Positions 34,496 through 44,220 are shown, counted from the first letter of the stretch. The stretch is 64,000 nucleotides of DNA from Deltaproteobacteria bacterium (GCA_002731275.1 PCBK01000035.1:1-64000), one strand, 5' to 3'. Notes: a model not told the origin generated them from the sequence alone. Numbers and translations: made by a program.

Positions 34496-35074
34496 ATGCG
34501 TACGTGTCTGTTTTTTTTGTGTGTCAGTTTTTTATTGATGGGGGTGGAGTCGGGAGGGTGTGGGCGTATTGAATTGCCGCCTGCACCGAAGTGTCATTAC
34601 AATGGTGAGCCATTTGAACAGCGCTCCTTTTTTCTCGCGACGGATGGCTGTAACTACTGCTCTTGTGGGACGTTTGAGGGCGAGGGACATGTGACTTGTA
34701 CCCGTAAGGTTTGCACTGGACCAGGGCAGCAACCTTGCCTTTATAACGATAAATTTCATCTCCACGGAGACACTTATATTGCTGCCGATGGTTGCAATGC
34801 CTGTCGTTGTGAAAATGGCAAGACACTCTGTACCGAGAAGCTCTGCCCATGTGGTGGACCCGGAGGTCTCAAGTGTCTCGAAGGTTTTGTCTGCATCGCA
34901 GCCGAAGGTTCATGTGCGTTGTCCACATCGGGTGGGACGTGTCAAAAGCGACCTTCATACTGTGATGTCCCCCATGAACCCGTGTGTGGTTGTGATGGGC
35001 GTACGTATTTTCATGCGTGCTTTGCGACATTTGATGGTGTGTCACTCAAGAGCCGTCAGCCCTGTCAGCCTTAA
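34496..35074 (+). CDS. Secreted Cys-rich protein with VWC-like repeats and a Kazal-type domain
   Basis: 192-residue protein with a signal or lipoprotein peptide (SFLLMGVESGGC). It has two VWC/pacifastin-like units (C-x-YNGEPF...DGCNYCSCGTFEG...C and C-x-YNDKFHL...DGCNACRCENGK...C), a Cys-rich bridge, and a C-terminal Kazal-type module (YCDVPHEPVCGCDGRTYFHAC). The Kazal module is a known protease-inhibitor fold, so an anti-protease role is possible, not shown. Start uncertain: ATG 34496 has AGG at suitable distance; ATG 34487 is also possible. The next gene is another Cys-rich secreted protein on the same strand. Confidence 0.78.
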   Translation: MRTCLFFLCVSFLLMGVESGGCGRIELPPAPKCHYNGEPFEQRSFFLATDGCNYCSCGTFEGEGHVTCTRKVCTGPGQQPCLYNDKFHLHGDTYIAADGCNACRCENGKTLCTEKLCPCGGPGGLKCLEGFVCIAAEGSCALSTSGGTCQKRPSYCDVPHEPVCGCDGRTYFHACFATFDGVSLKSRQPCQP

Positions 35075-35134
35075 GCAGACAGATCGCTTGCCTGAAGCAT
35101 GGGGTGGTGGATTGGATCAGATAGGAGCTGTAGT

Positions 35135-36814
35135 ATGCATAAAATCGCTGTTCGTTGGCTGATGGTGTTGGGGATGTTGTGCTGTGTGCACGCAGGATTT
35201 TGGGGATGTGGAGGGGAGACAAAGCCCGAATGTGAAAAAGATCTCGACTGCACAAAGATCGGAGAGGTTTGCAATGAAGGCCAGTGCGTCATCAACGAAG
35301 ATCCCTTGTGTCCGAACTTCTGCTCGAAAAAAGATGATTGTAGTCCCTGTAGTAACGGACGCGTTGAGTGTGTCTCTAATCGATGTATCAAGCCCAAGAC
35401 CATCGAAGCGTACAGCAAGTGTGGCAAGGGGATCGGATTTTGTGGTGATGGGGCGACGTGTGGTGTGATCGACAACAGCGTATCACATGGCTACTGTTTT
35501 CCTTATTGTGAGTCCGGTGCGAAAGAATGTCTCGATGGGAAAGGGACATGTCTGGCCCAAACGACCGCGTCTGCGATCTGTATGCCCAAAGGGACTGGGA
35601 AAGAAGGGGACAGTTGCAAATTCGATCCCAAGACTGCCGAGGCGATCTCAAGCGCTGTCTTCTGCCAGGAAGGCCTTCACTGCGTAAAAGACAAGTGTGT
35701 GAAGCCTAAAGAGGTCGGTAAACTAGGCGCTTGTGGTGCAGGGAGTGTGTGCTCCTCTGCTTTTCAGTGTGTTCAACTCTCGCAATCCATCCCCACAGGT
35801 TTTTGTGTGTCGACATGTGAGAGCTCGGGCAAAGACTGTGATGGCGGCGATGGTGTATGTGTCGCACTTGCACAGGGGAGCTTTTGTCTTCCCAAAGGAA
35901 AAGCCAAAGAAGGCGCGGCTTGTGGTATCACCGCGAATGATGAGACGTTTGATCCCCAGAAAGTGTGTGAGGCTGGGCTGTATTGTGAAGACAGTAAGTG
36001 TAAAGCGCCGCAGGTGGTCGAAGCCTTCAAAAAGTGCGATGATTACCGCATCTGCAAAACTGACGCTGTGTGTTTGAGCTTTGATACTGGCGCTTCTACA
36101 GGGTTTTGCATGCCCAAATGTGCCAAAGAAGGAGACGCTTGTGAGGGCGGGAAAGGGACATGTGCGGCACTTCAAGATGGGACGTTGATCTGTTATCCCG
36201 ATGGAACTGCTGCGGAAGGCGCGGTCTGTGGGATCGATTCAAGCGCAGATGCACTTGATCCTGCTCGACTGTGTAAATCGCCCCTTCGTTGTGCCGATAG
36301 TAAGTGTGCGACGCCCCAAATCGCGAAAATATACGGTCGCTGTGACAACACCATCACCTGTCCAACAGGTGCAGATTGTATCGCGGTACAGAGCGGGTTG
36401 TCTTTTGGATTCTGTCTCAACACCTGTACACAAGCTGACGCTGCTTGTGACGATGGCAAAGGGACCTGCACCGCGTTGCAAGGTGGCTCGGCGATCTGCA
36501 TCCCCAACGGGACCGCCAAAGAAGGTGGACTCTGTGGTGTCCGCGCGACGGACACTGCGTTCAATGTGTCGATGCGTTGTGTGAGCGGCAATCGCTGTGT
36601 GACTTTTGCACAAGACGCGGAGGTTGGGTACTGTCTGAAGTCCGTAGGCAGTTGCTCTGCCAATGCGTGTGCGATCAGCCAGGTGTGCCTTGCGCTCTCA
36701 ACAGGTGGTGTGTGCGGAAAAGGCTGTAATGCAGACACTGATTGTCCATCTGATGGTCGCTGTCAGGAGTTGGCTGTTGGCAACGAGACCCCCAAGGTGT
36801 GCATCCCCAAGTGA
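35135..36814 (+). CDS. Lipoprotein with four tandem ~100-residue Cys-rich modules
   Basis: 559-residue lipoprotein (lipobox near FWGC). After an introductory Cys-rich region, four modules of about 100 residues repeat in tandem (beginning near KCGKGIGFCGDG, ACGAGSVCSSA, KCDDYRICKTD and RCDNTITCPTG), followed by a half module. Each keeps the order: x-T/HGFC-x-x-x-C, CxxGKGTCxAL, C-P-x-GTAKEGxxCG, C-x-x-x-LxCxxxKCxxP. The repeats are diverged, so the duplication is old. No known domain. The ATG at 35135 follows AGGAG. Probably a surface or adhesion protein; function unknown. Confidence 0.82.
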   Translation: MHKIAVRWLMVLGMLCCVHAGFWGCGGETKPECEKDLDCTKIGEVCNEGQCVINEDPLCPNFCSKKDDCSPCSNGRVECVSNRCIKPKTIEAYSKCGKGIGFCGDGATCGVIDNSVSHGYCFPYCESGAKECLDGKGTCLAQTTASAICMPKGTGKEGDSCKFDPKTAEAISSAVFCQEGLHCVKDKCVKPKEVGKLGACGAGSVCSSAFQCVQLSQSIPTGFCVSTCESSGKDCDGGDGVCVALAQGSFCLPKGKAKEGAACGITANDETFDPQKVCEAGLYCEDSKCKAPQVVEAFKKCDDYRICKTDAVCLSFDTGASTGFCMPKCAKEGDACEGGKGTCAALQDGTLICYPDGTAAEGAVCGIDSSADALDPARLCKSPLRCADSKCATPQIAKIYGRCDNTITCPTGADCIAVQSGLSFGFCLNTCTQADAACDDGKGTCTALQGGSAICIPNGTAKEGGLCGVRATDTAFNVSMRCVSGNRCVTFAQDAEVGYCLKSVGSCSANACAISQVCLALSTGGVCGKGCNADTDCPSDGRCQELAVGNETPKVCIPK

Positions 36815-37003
36815 ATCTGCTGCTTTTTTTGAGGCGGAGGCGACGACTTTGTAGAGGCGGGGAGATGAGGGGAGCCATCGCCCAGATCGTGAATCTCCAC
36901 TTGACACAACGTGCTCATGCAAGGTATCCGAGATGGTGAAGTGCAGACTATAGATCGTCAGGATTGTACCCTGACATGAGCCACGAAGGTTGCGTGAGAA
37001 GAT

Positions 37004-37681
37004 ATGTTATTTCTCTCTATGATATGGATCATCATGGGTGTGGGGGTCGCAGCGTCGGTGTCCAAGAAGGCCACCTCGCCCACCGATGAAGAGTTGATGA
37101 TGCGCTACATCTCTGGCGATTACCGTGCCTTTGAAGCGCTATATCGAAGACACCGTAAACCCGTCTTTAACTTCATCTTACGCTACGTGAAAAACACCGA
37201 GCGCGCCGAAGAACTCCTGCAAGAGGTCTTCATGCGTATGGTACAAAGCTCCAAAAAATACACCAAACAAGCCAAATTTACGACATGGCTCTACACCATC
37301 GCACGTAACCTCTGCATCGACACCTACCGACGCAAAAAACACCGACACACCATCTCCCTTCAGCAATCTGTCGCAGGAGACGGGGAGGACGGATTGCGTC
37401 TCGAACAAGTCCTCGAAGGGATCGTGACAGAAGGTGATGGAGAGCGACGTGTCTTCTCCTCCGAGATACGTGTCGCCCTTGAGAAAGGGATCGCCGGCCT
37501 GCCTGATGATCAACGTGAAGTCTTTTTGCTTCGGGAGGCTTCACAGCTACCCTATAAAGAAATCGCGAATATTGTCGGTACACTCGAAAATACAGTGAAA
37601 AGTCGTATGCGGTATGCGCTCGAATATTTGAGACGACATCTGCAATCAGCAGGTTTCTCTCTTGAGGACCTGAAAGATTGA
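37004..37681 (+). CDS. ECF-type RNA polymerase sigma factor
   Basis: Up to 225 residues. Region 2 (EALYRRHRKPVFNFILRYV, AEELLQEVFMRM, FTTWLYTIARNLCIDTYRR) and region 4 (LPDDQREVFLLREASQLPY, then a helix-turn-helix ending NTVKSRMRYALEYLRRHL) are complete. The hydrophobic first 18 residues are odd for a sigma factor; the real start may be the ATG at 37034 or a GTG soon after, but only the ATG at 37004 has a GAGAAG site. The downstream gene overlaps or abuts it and encodes a membrane protein placed like an anti-sigma factor. Targets unknown. Confidence 0.88.
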   Translation: MLFLSMIWIIMGVGVAASVSKKATSPTDEELMMRYISGDYRAFEALYRRHRKPVFNFILRYVKNTERAEELLQEVFMRMVQSSKKYTKQAKFTTWLYTIARNLCIDTYRRKKHRHTISLQQSVAGDGEDGLRLEQVLEGIVTEGDGERRVFSSEIRVALEKGIAGLPDDQREVFLLREASQLPYKEIANIVGTLENTVKSRMRYALEYLRRHLQSAGFSLEDLKD

Positions 37682-37695
37682 AGGATCGTAGCGCG

Positions 37696-38745
37696 ATGAA
37701 TCAGGATGAGTTTGAAGCCCTGCTCCTCGATTATATGGAGGACGCCCTAGATGACACGTCTGCAGAAGATGTACAGTCTCGTCTGGAAGAAGAGGAAGCA
37801 CAAGCTGTCGCGTTCGAACGGCAGTTGATGGTCTTCGCGAGAGAGCAAATGGAGACTTTCGAGCCTTCTGCTGCAATCGACGACGCGATCCTCAAAGCCG
37901 CTCGTGCATCCACTGTCCAAGAAGAATCCCTCCTCGCTTCCCTGTGGAAGCAGCTCAATATGCTCTCCTCTTTTCAGCCTGCGATCGGCTTCGCGATGTT
38001 GCTCCTCGTTGTCGGTGGTTTTACGCTCTTTACCGTACAGCAACAAACGCTCAATGCGCCCAGGCAAAAACTCGCAAACCATAAGGCCTTAGATGATGAT
38101 GAGGTCGTCAAAAAGACCGCCGCGCCGCTCTCCAAGGCGAAAGAAGCCAAGCGCCAAGGGAGCTCTTCACCTGAGCGACAACCTGTGAACAAACCGAGCG
38201 CGTCTGTTGCGCTCCCCCGAAAGGCTCCACAAAAACGTTCTCCTCAACGCTACCGCAAGCGGCCTCGTCGGCGCGCAAAGTATCGTCGGTACGCACGAGG
38301 ACGGTCGAAGAAGTTCCAACAAGAACGTGCAGTTCGTATTCGTCGTACCGCTCCAGCGCCTCTATTTCGTGTCGCTCCTGCACGCCGAAGCCGACCTCGA
38401 CGCCGTTTTATCCCTCCTGTTGCTCCACCACCGTCAGGTGGAAGTACACGAAGTCTTGGTCTTGACACTTCCGTACAAAAACATCCCAAGAAAGCATCAC
38501 GTGGGGGAGGCGGAGCGAACTTCAACGATGCTTTCTCCACAAGGCGCTCGAAGTATCGTCAGTTACGTCTCGCGCTCCGACGAAAGCAGCGAGCAAAGGC
38601 GTACACACTCGCGTCTGCGATTCTCTCTTCGCTTCCTCGAAGTCGTCGGAAAGCTGCTCTTCAACGAATCGAGAAGATGAGTACACAATATGCACCAACG
38701 CTCACCAAAACACTCCTCAAACGACTTCGTCCTCTTGCCCGCTAA
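37696..38745 (+). CDS. Putative anti-sigma factor with long basic periplasmic tail
   Basis: 349 residues. The acidic helical N-terminus (about 1-90; QDEFEALLLDYMEDALDD resembles the start of anti-sigma zinc-finger proteins but lacks the His-x3-Cys-x2-Cys zinc site) is followed by one membrane helix (about 97-118) and a periplasmic part extremely rich in Arg, Lys and Pro (PQRYRKRPRRRAKYRRYARGR region), then a helical end. The ATG at 37696 follows AAGGA. The order sigma factor then membrane protein and the coupling suggest an anti-sigma role; this is inference. Its end overlaps the next gene by 56 nt. Confidence 0.7.
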   Translation: MNQDEFEALLLDYMEDALDDTSAEDVQSRLEEEEAQAVAFERQLMVFAREQMETFEPSAAIDDAILKAARASTVQEESLLASLWKQLNMLSSFQPAIGFAMLLLVVGGFTLFTVQQQTLNAPRQKLANHKALDDDEVVKKTAAPLSKAKEAKRQGSSSPERQPVNKPSASVALPRKAPQKRSPQRYRKRPRRRAKYRRYARGRSKKFQQERAVRIRRTAPAPLFRVAPARRSRPRRRFIPPVAPPPSGGSTRSLGLDTSVQKHPKKASRGGGGANFNDAFSTRRSKYRQLRLALRRKQRAKAYTLASAILSSLPRSRRKAALQRIEKMSTQYAPTLTKTLLKRLRPLAR

Positions 38746-39574
38746 TCCCTGCACTGGCCTGTTGTTACTGTTGATCTGCGTGTGTATGACTGGATGCACG
38801 TCACTGAGCACGTTGCGCAATGACTTTTCCAAGGATGCGCAGCCATTCACATACCCCCTTGATGATGGAAAAGGAAAATTCTCCAAGACACCGTGGCGTC
38901 GTGCTGTGAAGACGACTCTTCGAGACATCTCGCAGCACGCGAAACGCGATGGACTCTCTGGGCGCGATCGTTGGGAGCCTATTCTCAACTGGTCAAAGCG
39001 CGTCCTTCAACACGCTGTTGCGCTGAAAAAACCATTTGTGCGCTACGCTTTGTTGACAGCCTTGATTCGTTACGACCAACACTGGGAGCTCGCCGCGCCG
39101 TTGTTTTGGGAGTCTTTGCGCCGGGATCCCGATAGCTCTGTGCGGGCGAAAGCCCTGCGCGGTTTGCTCGCGATGCCATTGTCCTCTGAAGCGCACCTGA
39201 AGGCGCTGCGCGTGGGGATCAAAGATCGCAGTCCAACGGTCAACTTGTACGCGCTCTTTGTTTTGTTTCAGGCAGCTCGTGCACCGAAACACCGACTCAA
39301 ACACGTGCTCTTTCCTGCGCTGCTCGATTGTGTCTTTTTGCGCTTCAAAGGGCCTCCCTTCTATTTGATTCGCCGGCTCAAAGGGCGCGTGATCAAGGTC
39401 TCTCTTCGCAAGCGTCTCCTACAAAATCGCCTCCACTGTGCGTCGATGATGCGTCGTTTTCCCAAAGAGCTTCGTGACGCTCACCCTGTCTTGACGGAAC
39501 TCGCAGATCATCCTGAGACGCCTCCCTCGTTGAAAAGCAAGCTACAACAAATGATGACCCCCTCTTCACCCTGA
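38690..39574 (+). CDS. HEAT-repeat lipoprotein
   Basis: 294 residues with signal peptide and lipobox CMTGC (Cys near 36). The mature part contains HEAT-like helical repeats (FVRYALLTALIRYDQHW; SSVRAKALRGLLAMPLS; PTVNLYALFVLFQAAR). It overlaps the upstream anti-sigma-like gene by 56 nt, so the three genes 37004-39574 are probably one operon. The ATG at 38690 leaves an N-terminus slightly long for a signal peptide. Possibly a periplasmic partner of the anti-sigma tail, which is speculation. Confidence 0.7.
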   Translation: MHQRSPKHSSNDFVLLPANPCTGLLLLLICVCMTGCTSLSTLRNDFSKDAQPFTYPLDDGKGKFSKTPWRRAVKTTLRDISQHAKRDGLSGRDRWEPILNWSKRVLQHAVALKKPFVRYALLTALIRYDQHWELAAPLFWESLRRDPDSSVRAKALRGLLAMPLSSEAHLKALRVGIKDRSPTVNLYALFVLFQAARAPKHRLKHVLFPALLDCVFLRFKGPPFYLIRRLKGRVIKVSLRKRLLQNRLHCASMMRRFPKELRDAHPVLTELADHPETPPSLKSKLQQMMTPSSP

Positions 39575-39590
39575 GACAAAAGGAGCACCT

Positions 39591-40079
39591 ATGCCTGAAG
39601 TCGTTTTTTGTCATGGTCTCGAGAGCGCCCCACACGGTCGAAAGTATCAGGCTCTCAAAGAGGCTGGAGTCGATGTCGTCGCGCCGGACTTTCAAGGGAT
39701 GGATCTCAACCAACGTGTCGAGAAACTCGTCACATTCCTCGATGAGCTGGATGTTTTACCTGTGCTCGTGGGTTCAAGCTATGGCGGGATCACGGCGGTC
39801 CTCGCTGCACAGCTGCTCGATGCGCGAGGAAAAACGGTCCCCGCGATGGTTCTCTGTGCACCTGCGCTTGGGCGTAAAGAACCACCTGTGACGGATGTGG
39901 TGTTTCGGTATGTCGCGCCCACCGTTGTGATCCACGGGACACAAGATGACGTCGTGCCGATCGAAGGGAGTCGTCAGTACAAAGAAACAGTCGGTTGTAC
40001 ACTACACGAAGTCGAAGATGGCCATCGACTCGCTGCATCTGTCGACTTGATCGTACAGGAGACAAAAGCGTTTCTGTGA
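39591..40079 (+). CDS. Small alpha/beta hydrolase, YqiA/UPF0227-like
   Basis: 162-residue cytoplasmic hydrolase: VVFCHGLESAPHGRKY (oxyanion loop), nucleophile elbow GSSYGG (Ser near 64), catalytic Asp in HGTQDDVVP and His in EDGHRLA. The size and motifs fit YqiA/UPF0227-like esterases acting on short acyl esters. The start follows AAAAGGAGC, 16 bp after the HEAT lipoprotein. Physiological substrate unknown. Confidence 0.88.
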   Translation: MPEVVFCHGLESAPHGRKYQALKEAGVDVVAPDFQGMDLNQRVEKLVTFLDELDVLPVLVGSSYGGITAVLAAQLLDARGKTVPAMVLCAPALGRKEPPVTDVVFRYVAPTVVIHGTQDDVVPIEGSRQYKETVGCTLHEVEDGHRLAASVDLIVQETKAFL

Positions 40080-40113
40080 GGGGATGATTGAGAGGACGAC
40101 GGGGAGGGGAAGG

Positions 40114-43100
40114 TCAGGCTTGTTTGGGGGTGGTTCCGTCTTGTTGTTGATGGGCTGGATTCCCGACCCAGATACTATTAGGGGATGTGGTCTCACCTTT
40201 CATCAGGTAGGCATCAGCTTCCAGCAGTGTGTCATCTTGTAGCTCGGTGCCGTAGTGGATGAGCGCATGTGCACCGATGGTGCATCGTTTACCGATCTTG
40301 ATCGGCTCCGATTTGTAGAAGCCATCTTCGAGGGAGTGGGATTGAATCAGCGTGACGCGGTTGAGGATCGTGTCATCGCCGACTTCAAGGAGTGTTCGTT
40401 CGGAGATCGAGACGCCATCATCGAAGACACGTGCGCCCATTTTGACACCAAGTAGACGCCACAACAGCGGTCGAAAAGGTGTGCCACGAAAGATCGGTGG
40501 AGAGTCTGAGGCCCCGAGCTTCCAGTAGTTTTCGATCTGCCAAAAGTCCTTGTCGTAGATCGTGCGGTACATCGCATGAAGAGACTTGTATCCCCGACTC
40601 ATCCAGTCCAGAAGCCATGCAAAGAACAGGTAGTAAACAAACGCAGCGCCTGTGACGGCGACAAAAGAGATGACGCCAAAGTCCGCATATCCGAGAAATC
40701 CAACGTAGGCAAAGACCAGCATGCTGACAAAGAGGAACCATGTACTGAGCAAGAAGCTGCCGATCGTGATCAGGTTGTACTTGTTCTTTTCGGGGAGCTT
40801 TTCGAGACGCATCGCTTCGAGCTCTTCGACGCTGAGACTGCCTTCTACGAAGGTCGAGCGTGGGATCTCAAAGGCTGGCGCACCGAGCAATCCCACGTTG
40901 TGTTTGACTTCGCCGTCTGTGGGGACCATCACTCTCGTCGCGAGCAGACAATTGTTCCCCACACGTGCATCATATGGGTACAGGACGCTCGTGCCGACGT
41001 AGCTTTCATCACCGATGGAGGCCGGGGCGATGACAAAAGAGGAGGTCGAGAAGGAGGCATTCACCACATCGAGACCATCCGAAACCATCGTCCCAGTCCC
41101 AACTTCGCACAGCGTTGGGATATCCTGTCGTTCAACCAGACCAAAGTTCGTCCCAGTCTGTTTTAAGACCTTCCCAAGCCCCCAACCCATCCACTTCAAA
41201 AAATGTGGCTTGAACGAGCTATCCCCAAACAACGTCTTGAAAAAAGCAACGTTTGAGAACAACTGTGTATAGCTAAAGAGGAGATGGTGTGGACCGTACA
41301 GTGGATATGTCTTTCCAGGGACGAGGAGCAAGGCGAGTAACCTTGGCAGACCGATCATGAAGAGTATCCCAAAACCGATAAACACGGCCATCGCGACGAC
41401 CGATAGTAGGAGGGTGTCCCAGGCAAAGAGCGAGCGCAGGCTACCTGTCCAGGCTGAGAGTGTAAAGAGCGAGATCTTTGGGCCAAAAAACTGTGGCAGG
41501 ACATTGTATATGAGCATGAAGGGCAAGAGCGCGAGTGAGAAGAGCAAGACAAACTGTGCGAGTAAGTAAAGTGTCTTGCGAAGTGTGGAGTTCTTTCCGA
41601 CTTCGACTTTGCGGTAGTTTGTTTGTGCCTCGATCGCTGGAGAGCCGTGATAGGTCTTGCCTGCTGGAATGTCGCGGTGTGCAAGTAACGCCGAGGAGTG
41701 GCCGAGCTGTGCGTCGTCGCCAAGCTCTGTGTGAATGTCGATGAGAGCCTTCTCTCCAACGTAGACGTTGTTTCCTACAGTGATGGGGCCTGTGTAGATG
41801 TACCCATTTTCTGCCTTGTATCCCGAGAGCATACTCGCACGCTGAAAGACACAGTGGTCCCCGATGGTCAGCATGTCCGTACACAGCGGGACAAACGAGC
41901 CAAAGTAGACAACCTCTCTACCAATATCCGCCCCAAGTAACCGCAAGTAGAAGTTGAAAACAGGGGTCCCTTTGAACAACACGAAGGGGTTGGTCTCGAT
42001 AAAGAGACGCACAAACCAAAAGCGAAAATACTGCATACTCCAGATTGGGATACGTTCTTCTTTCCAGGTGCCGATCAGTAGCTTCTTGACCGCGACAGGG
42101 AGTATCGCAAAGAAGATCAACAAACCCAGCGTCGAAAAGAACACACGGGAGAAGAGCCCAAAGGCACTCGTCGCACCGATGATCCAGTCAAAAATGGTGA
42201 TCCCCAGCGCGAGGAGCGCTGTGTAAGAGAGGACATAGGTGAGTAATTGCAGCGCACCACAGAGGAGATATTCGCCTGTGCTTGCCTGATGGAAGGCATC
42301 TCGCTCGATCACCTGCTGTTGGGGTGTCGAAGCCTGTTCGAGATGGGCTGCGAGAGACTGTACACTTGGGTGGAGATAGATATCCCTCATCGCAAGTTGA
42401 AGTCCCGGTTGGCGCTCACGTACTTTTGTCGCAAATTTAGCCATTAGCAGCGAGTGCGCGCCAAGATCTTTGAAGAAGTCATCTGTCGCGGAGATCTGAT
42501 TGACATCCATCTTCATGATGTCGGCGATCGCGCCTGCGAGGACGAGTTGCAGTTCACCTTCTGGCGCGACGTACTCGGTGTGTTTGAGCATCACACGTGG
42601 TCCCGTCGGTGTGGGGAGCTTCTTTCTGTCCACTTTGTGACTCGGAAGCATCGGCATCGCAGTGAGCTTTTCGAGGTAGCTCGGGACCATGTACCCTGGC
42701 AACTGTTGGCGTAGCGTGTCGATGATCTGCTCAGCGGAGGGAGCTCGCTCGACATCTTCTCTCAATGTGTAGTAGCCGACGAGCTCGGTGACACCTTCTT
42801 CTGGATGGAAGGTGTCGACGACAGCTTGTGCGATGTCAGGTAGCTGCATGAAGACGGACTCGATCTCAGTCAGCTCAATGCGGTAGCCCCGAATTTTGAC
42901 TTGTGTGTCGATGCGACCGAGGTATTCGATCTCGTTGTCGTCGTTGATCCGGGCGAGGTCGCCGGTCCTATAGATGCGATGAGAGGGGTTGTCTGAAAGC
43001 TCCAAAAAGTCCGGTATAAAAGCTCTTTGTGTTTGCTCTGGTCTGTTGACGTACTCGCGGGCGAGGGCGATCCCTGCGACACATAGCTCGCCAACTTCGC

Positions 43101-44220
43101 CTTTAGGGAGAGCTTTGGCTTCATCTTCAGGCAAGATCATCGCGTAGTAGGTGGGCAAAGGACCACCAATGGTGACGGGCTTATTTGGGTACAGCTCTGT
43201 GAGAGTCGCTGTGACCGTCGCCTCTGTTGGGCCATATGCGTTGAGAAGGATTCGATCCTTTCGATACCACCGACGCACGATGTCCTGTGGACACGCCTCC
43301 CCTGAGACGAGTATAAAGCGCAAGTGTTCGATGTCTTCGTCGATCGTTGCGAGCAATGTTGGGACACAACAGAGCGCTGTGATATGGCGCGACTTGATAA
43401 ACTCTGCGAGCTCTGCGCCAACAAGGTTGGCATCTGATTGTCCGGGGACAAGAGTCGCGCCGGTCATCAACGGCACCCAGATCTCCTCGACTGAGAAGTC
43501 AAACGCCAACGTCATCCCCTGGTAGATCCTGTCATCAGAACGGATACCATAGACCTCTGCGGCCACACGTACGAAGTTACAGATGCTCGGATGATCGATC
43601 GCGACGCCTTTCGGATGGCCTGTCGAACCTGACGTGTAGATGATGTAGGCGAGTTCATCATCTGTGTGTCCATGCTCCTCTTTGGACAACCGATGTGCAG
43701 GGAGCGTACTTGTCGCTGCTTGGAGGCTGTCGAGGCACAATACTTTTGCGCTGGCACCTTGAAGGCGTTCTTTGTAGGCCTCGACAGTCAGGAGCAGCTT
43801 GACCTGTGCGTCTTGCGAGATGTACTCGATGCGATCGATGGGGAAGCTTGCGTCCATCGGAACGTAGGCGGCCTGTGCCTTCATCACTCCGAGCATGCTG
43901 ATGTAGGCCTGGGCAGATTTGTCGAGAATCAACCCGACGCGATCACCGGGCTTAACGCCCTGCTGGATCAAGTAACGGGCGAGCTGATTGCCTCGCTGAT
44001 CGAGCTGCTGAAAGGTCAACTCTTCCGAGTTTGTGACGACCGCGAGGTGGTCCTCTGCGAGGGTGTCTGCGCGCTGTTCGTAGAGATGTTCGAGTCGCTC
44101 CCCTGGAGCCCAACGGATGGTGTTGTCGTGACTGCTACAGACGAGGACGTTGTTGTCGAGAAAAGTGTAGGTATCCTTGGGACGAGAGGAAGCCACTCGT
44201 GAAGGCGTGGAGATAGTCAT
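40114..44220 (-). CDS. Pls-type (epsilon-polylysine synthetase-like) NRPS: adenylation, carrier, membrane and hexapeptide domains
   Basis: 1368 residues. Adenylation domain (about 30-540): YTSGSTGHPKG, NAYGPTEA, YRTGDLARI and KVDRKKLP. Carrier domain (about 550-635) with S590 in GAHSLLM for phosphopantetheine. The rest (about 650-1368) alternates membrane helices with three left-handed beta-helix/acyltransferase-like segments, as in the TIGR02353 NRPS-terminal and Pls family. Hand-extracted specificity positions read D241, F242, E245, C284, L304, S306, A328, V336, T337, K529; the Glu at the third position recalls codes for basic residues (Lys, Dab). The partner EctB-type gene upstream suggests diaminobutyrate as substrate. 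Product inferred, possibly poly-Dab. Confidence 0.85.
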   Translation of the reverse strand: MTISTPSRVASSRPKDTYTFLDNNVLVCSSHDNTIRWAPGERLEHLYEQRADTLAEDHLAVVTNSEELTFQQLDQRGNQLARYLIQQGVKPGDRVGLILDKSAQAYISMLGVMKAQAAYVPMDASFPIDRIEYISQDAQVKLLLTVEAYKERLQGASAKVLCLDSLQAATSTLPAHRLSKEEHGHTDDELAYIIYTSGSTGHPKGVAIDHPSICNFVRVAAEVYGIRSDDRIYQGMTLAFDFSVEEIWVPLMTGATLVPGQSDANLVGAELAEFIKSRHITALCCVPTLLATIDEDIEHLRFILVSGEACPQDIVRRWYRKDRILLNAYGPTEATVTATLTELYPNKPVTIGGPLPTYYAMILPEDEAKALPKGEVGELCVAGIALAREYVNRPEQTQRAFIPDFLELSDNPSHRIYRTGDLARINDDNEIEYLGRIDTQVKIRGYRIELTEIESVFMQLPDIAQAVVDTFHPEEGVTELVGYYTLREDVERAPSAEQIIDTLRQQLPGYMVPSYLEKLTAMPMLPSHKVDRKKLPTPTGPRVMLKHTEYVAPEGELQLVLAGAIADIMKMDVNQISATDDFFKDLGAHSLLMAKFATKVRERQPGLQLAMRDIYLHPSVQSLAAHLEQASTPQQQVIERDAFHQASTGEYLLCGALQLLTYVLSYTALLALGITIFDWIIGATSAFGLFSRVFFSTLGLLIFFAILPVAVKKLLIGTWKEERIPIWSMQYFRFWFVRLFIETNPFVLFKGTPVFNFYLRLLGADIGREVVYFGSFVPLCTDMLTIGDHCVFQRASMLSGYKAENGYIYTGPITVGNNVYVGEKALIDIHTELGDDAQLGHSSALLAHRDIPAGKTYHGSPAIEAQTNYRKVEVGKNSTLRKTLYLLAQFVLLFSLALLPFMLIYNVLPQFFGPKISLFTLSAWTGSLRSLFAWDTLLLSVVAMAVFIGFGILFMIGLPRLLALLLVPGKTYPLYGPHHLLFSYTQLFSNVAFFKTLFGDSSFKPHFLKWMGWGLGKVLKQTGTNFGLVERQDIPTLCEVGTGTMVSDGLDVVNASFSTSSFVIAPASIGDESYVGTSVLYPYDARVGNNCLLATRVMVPTDGEVKHNVGLLGAPAFEIPRSTFVEGSLSVEELEAMRLEKLPEKNKYNLITIGSFLLSTWFLFVSMLVFAYVGFLGYADFGVISFVAVTGAAFVYYLFFAWLLDWMSRGYKSLHAMYRTIYDKDFWQIENYWKLGASDSPPIFRGTPFRPLLWRLLGVKMGARVFDDGVSISERTLLEVGDDTILNRVTLIQSHSLEDGFYKSEPIKIGKRCTIGAHALIHYGTELQDDTLLEADAYLMKGETTSPNSIWVGNPAHQQQDGTTPKQA

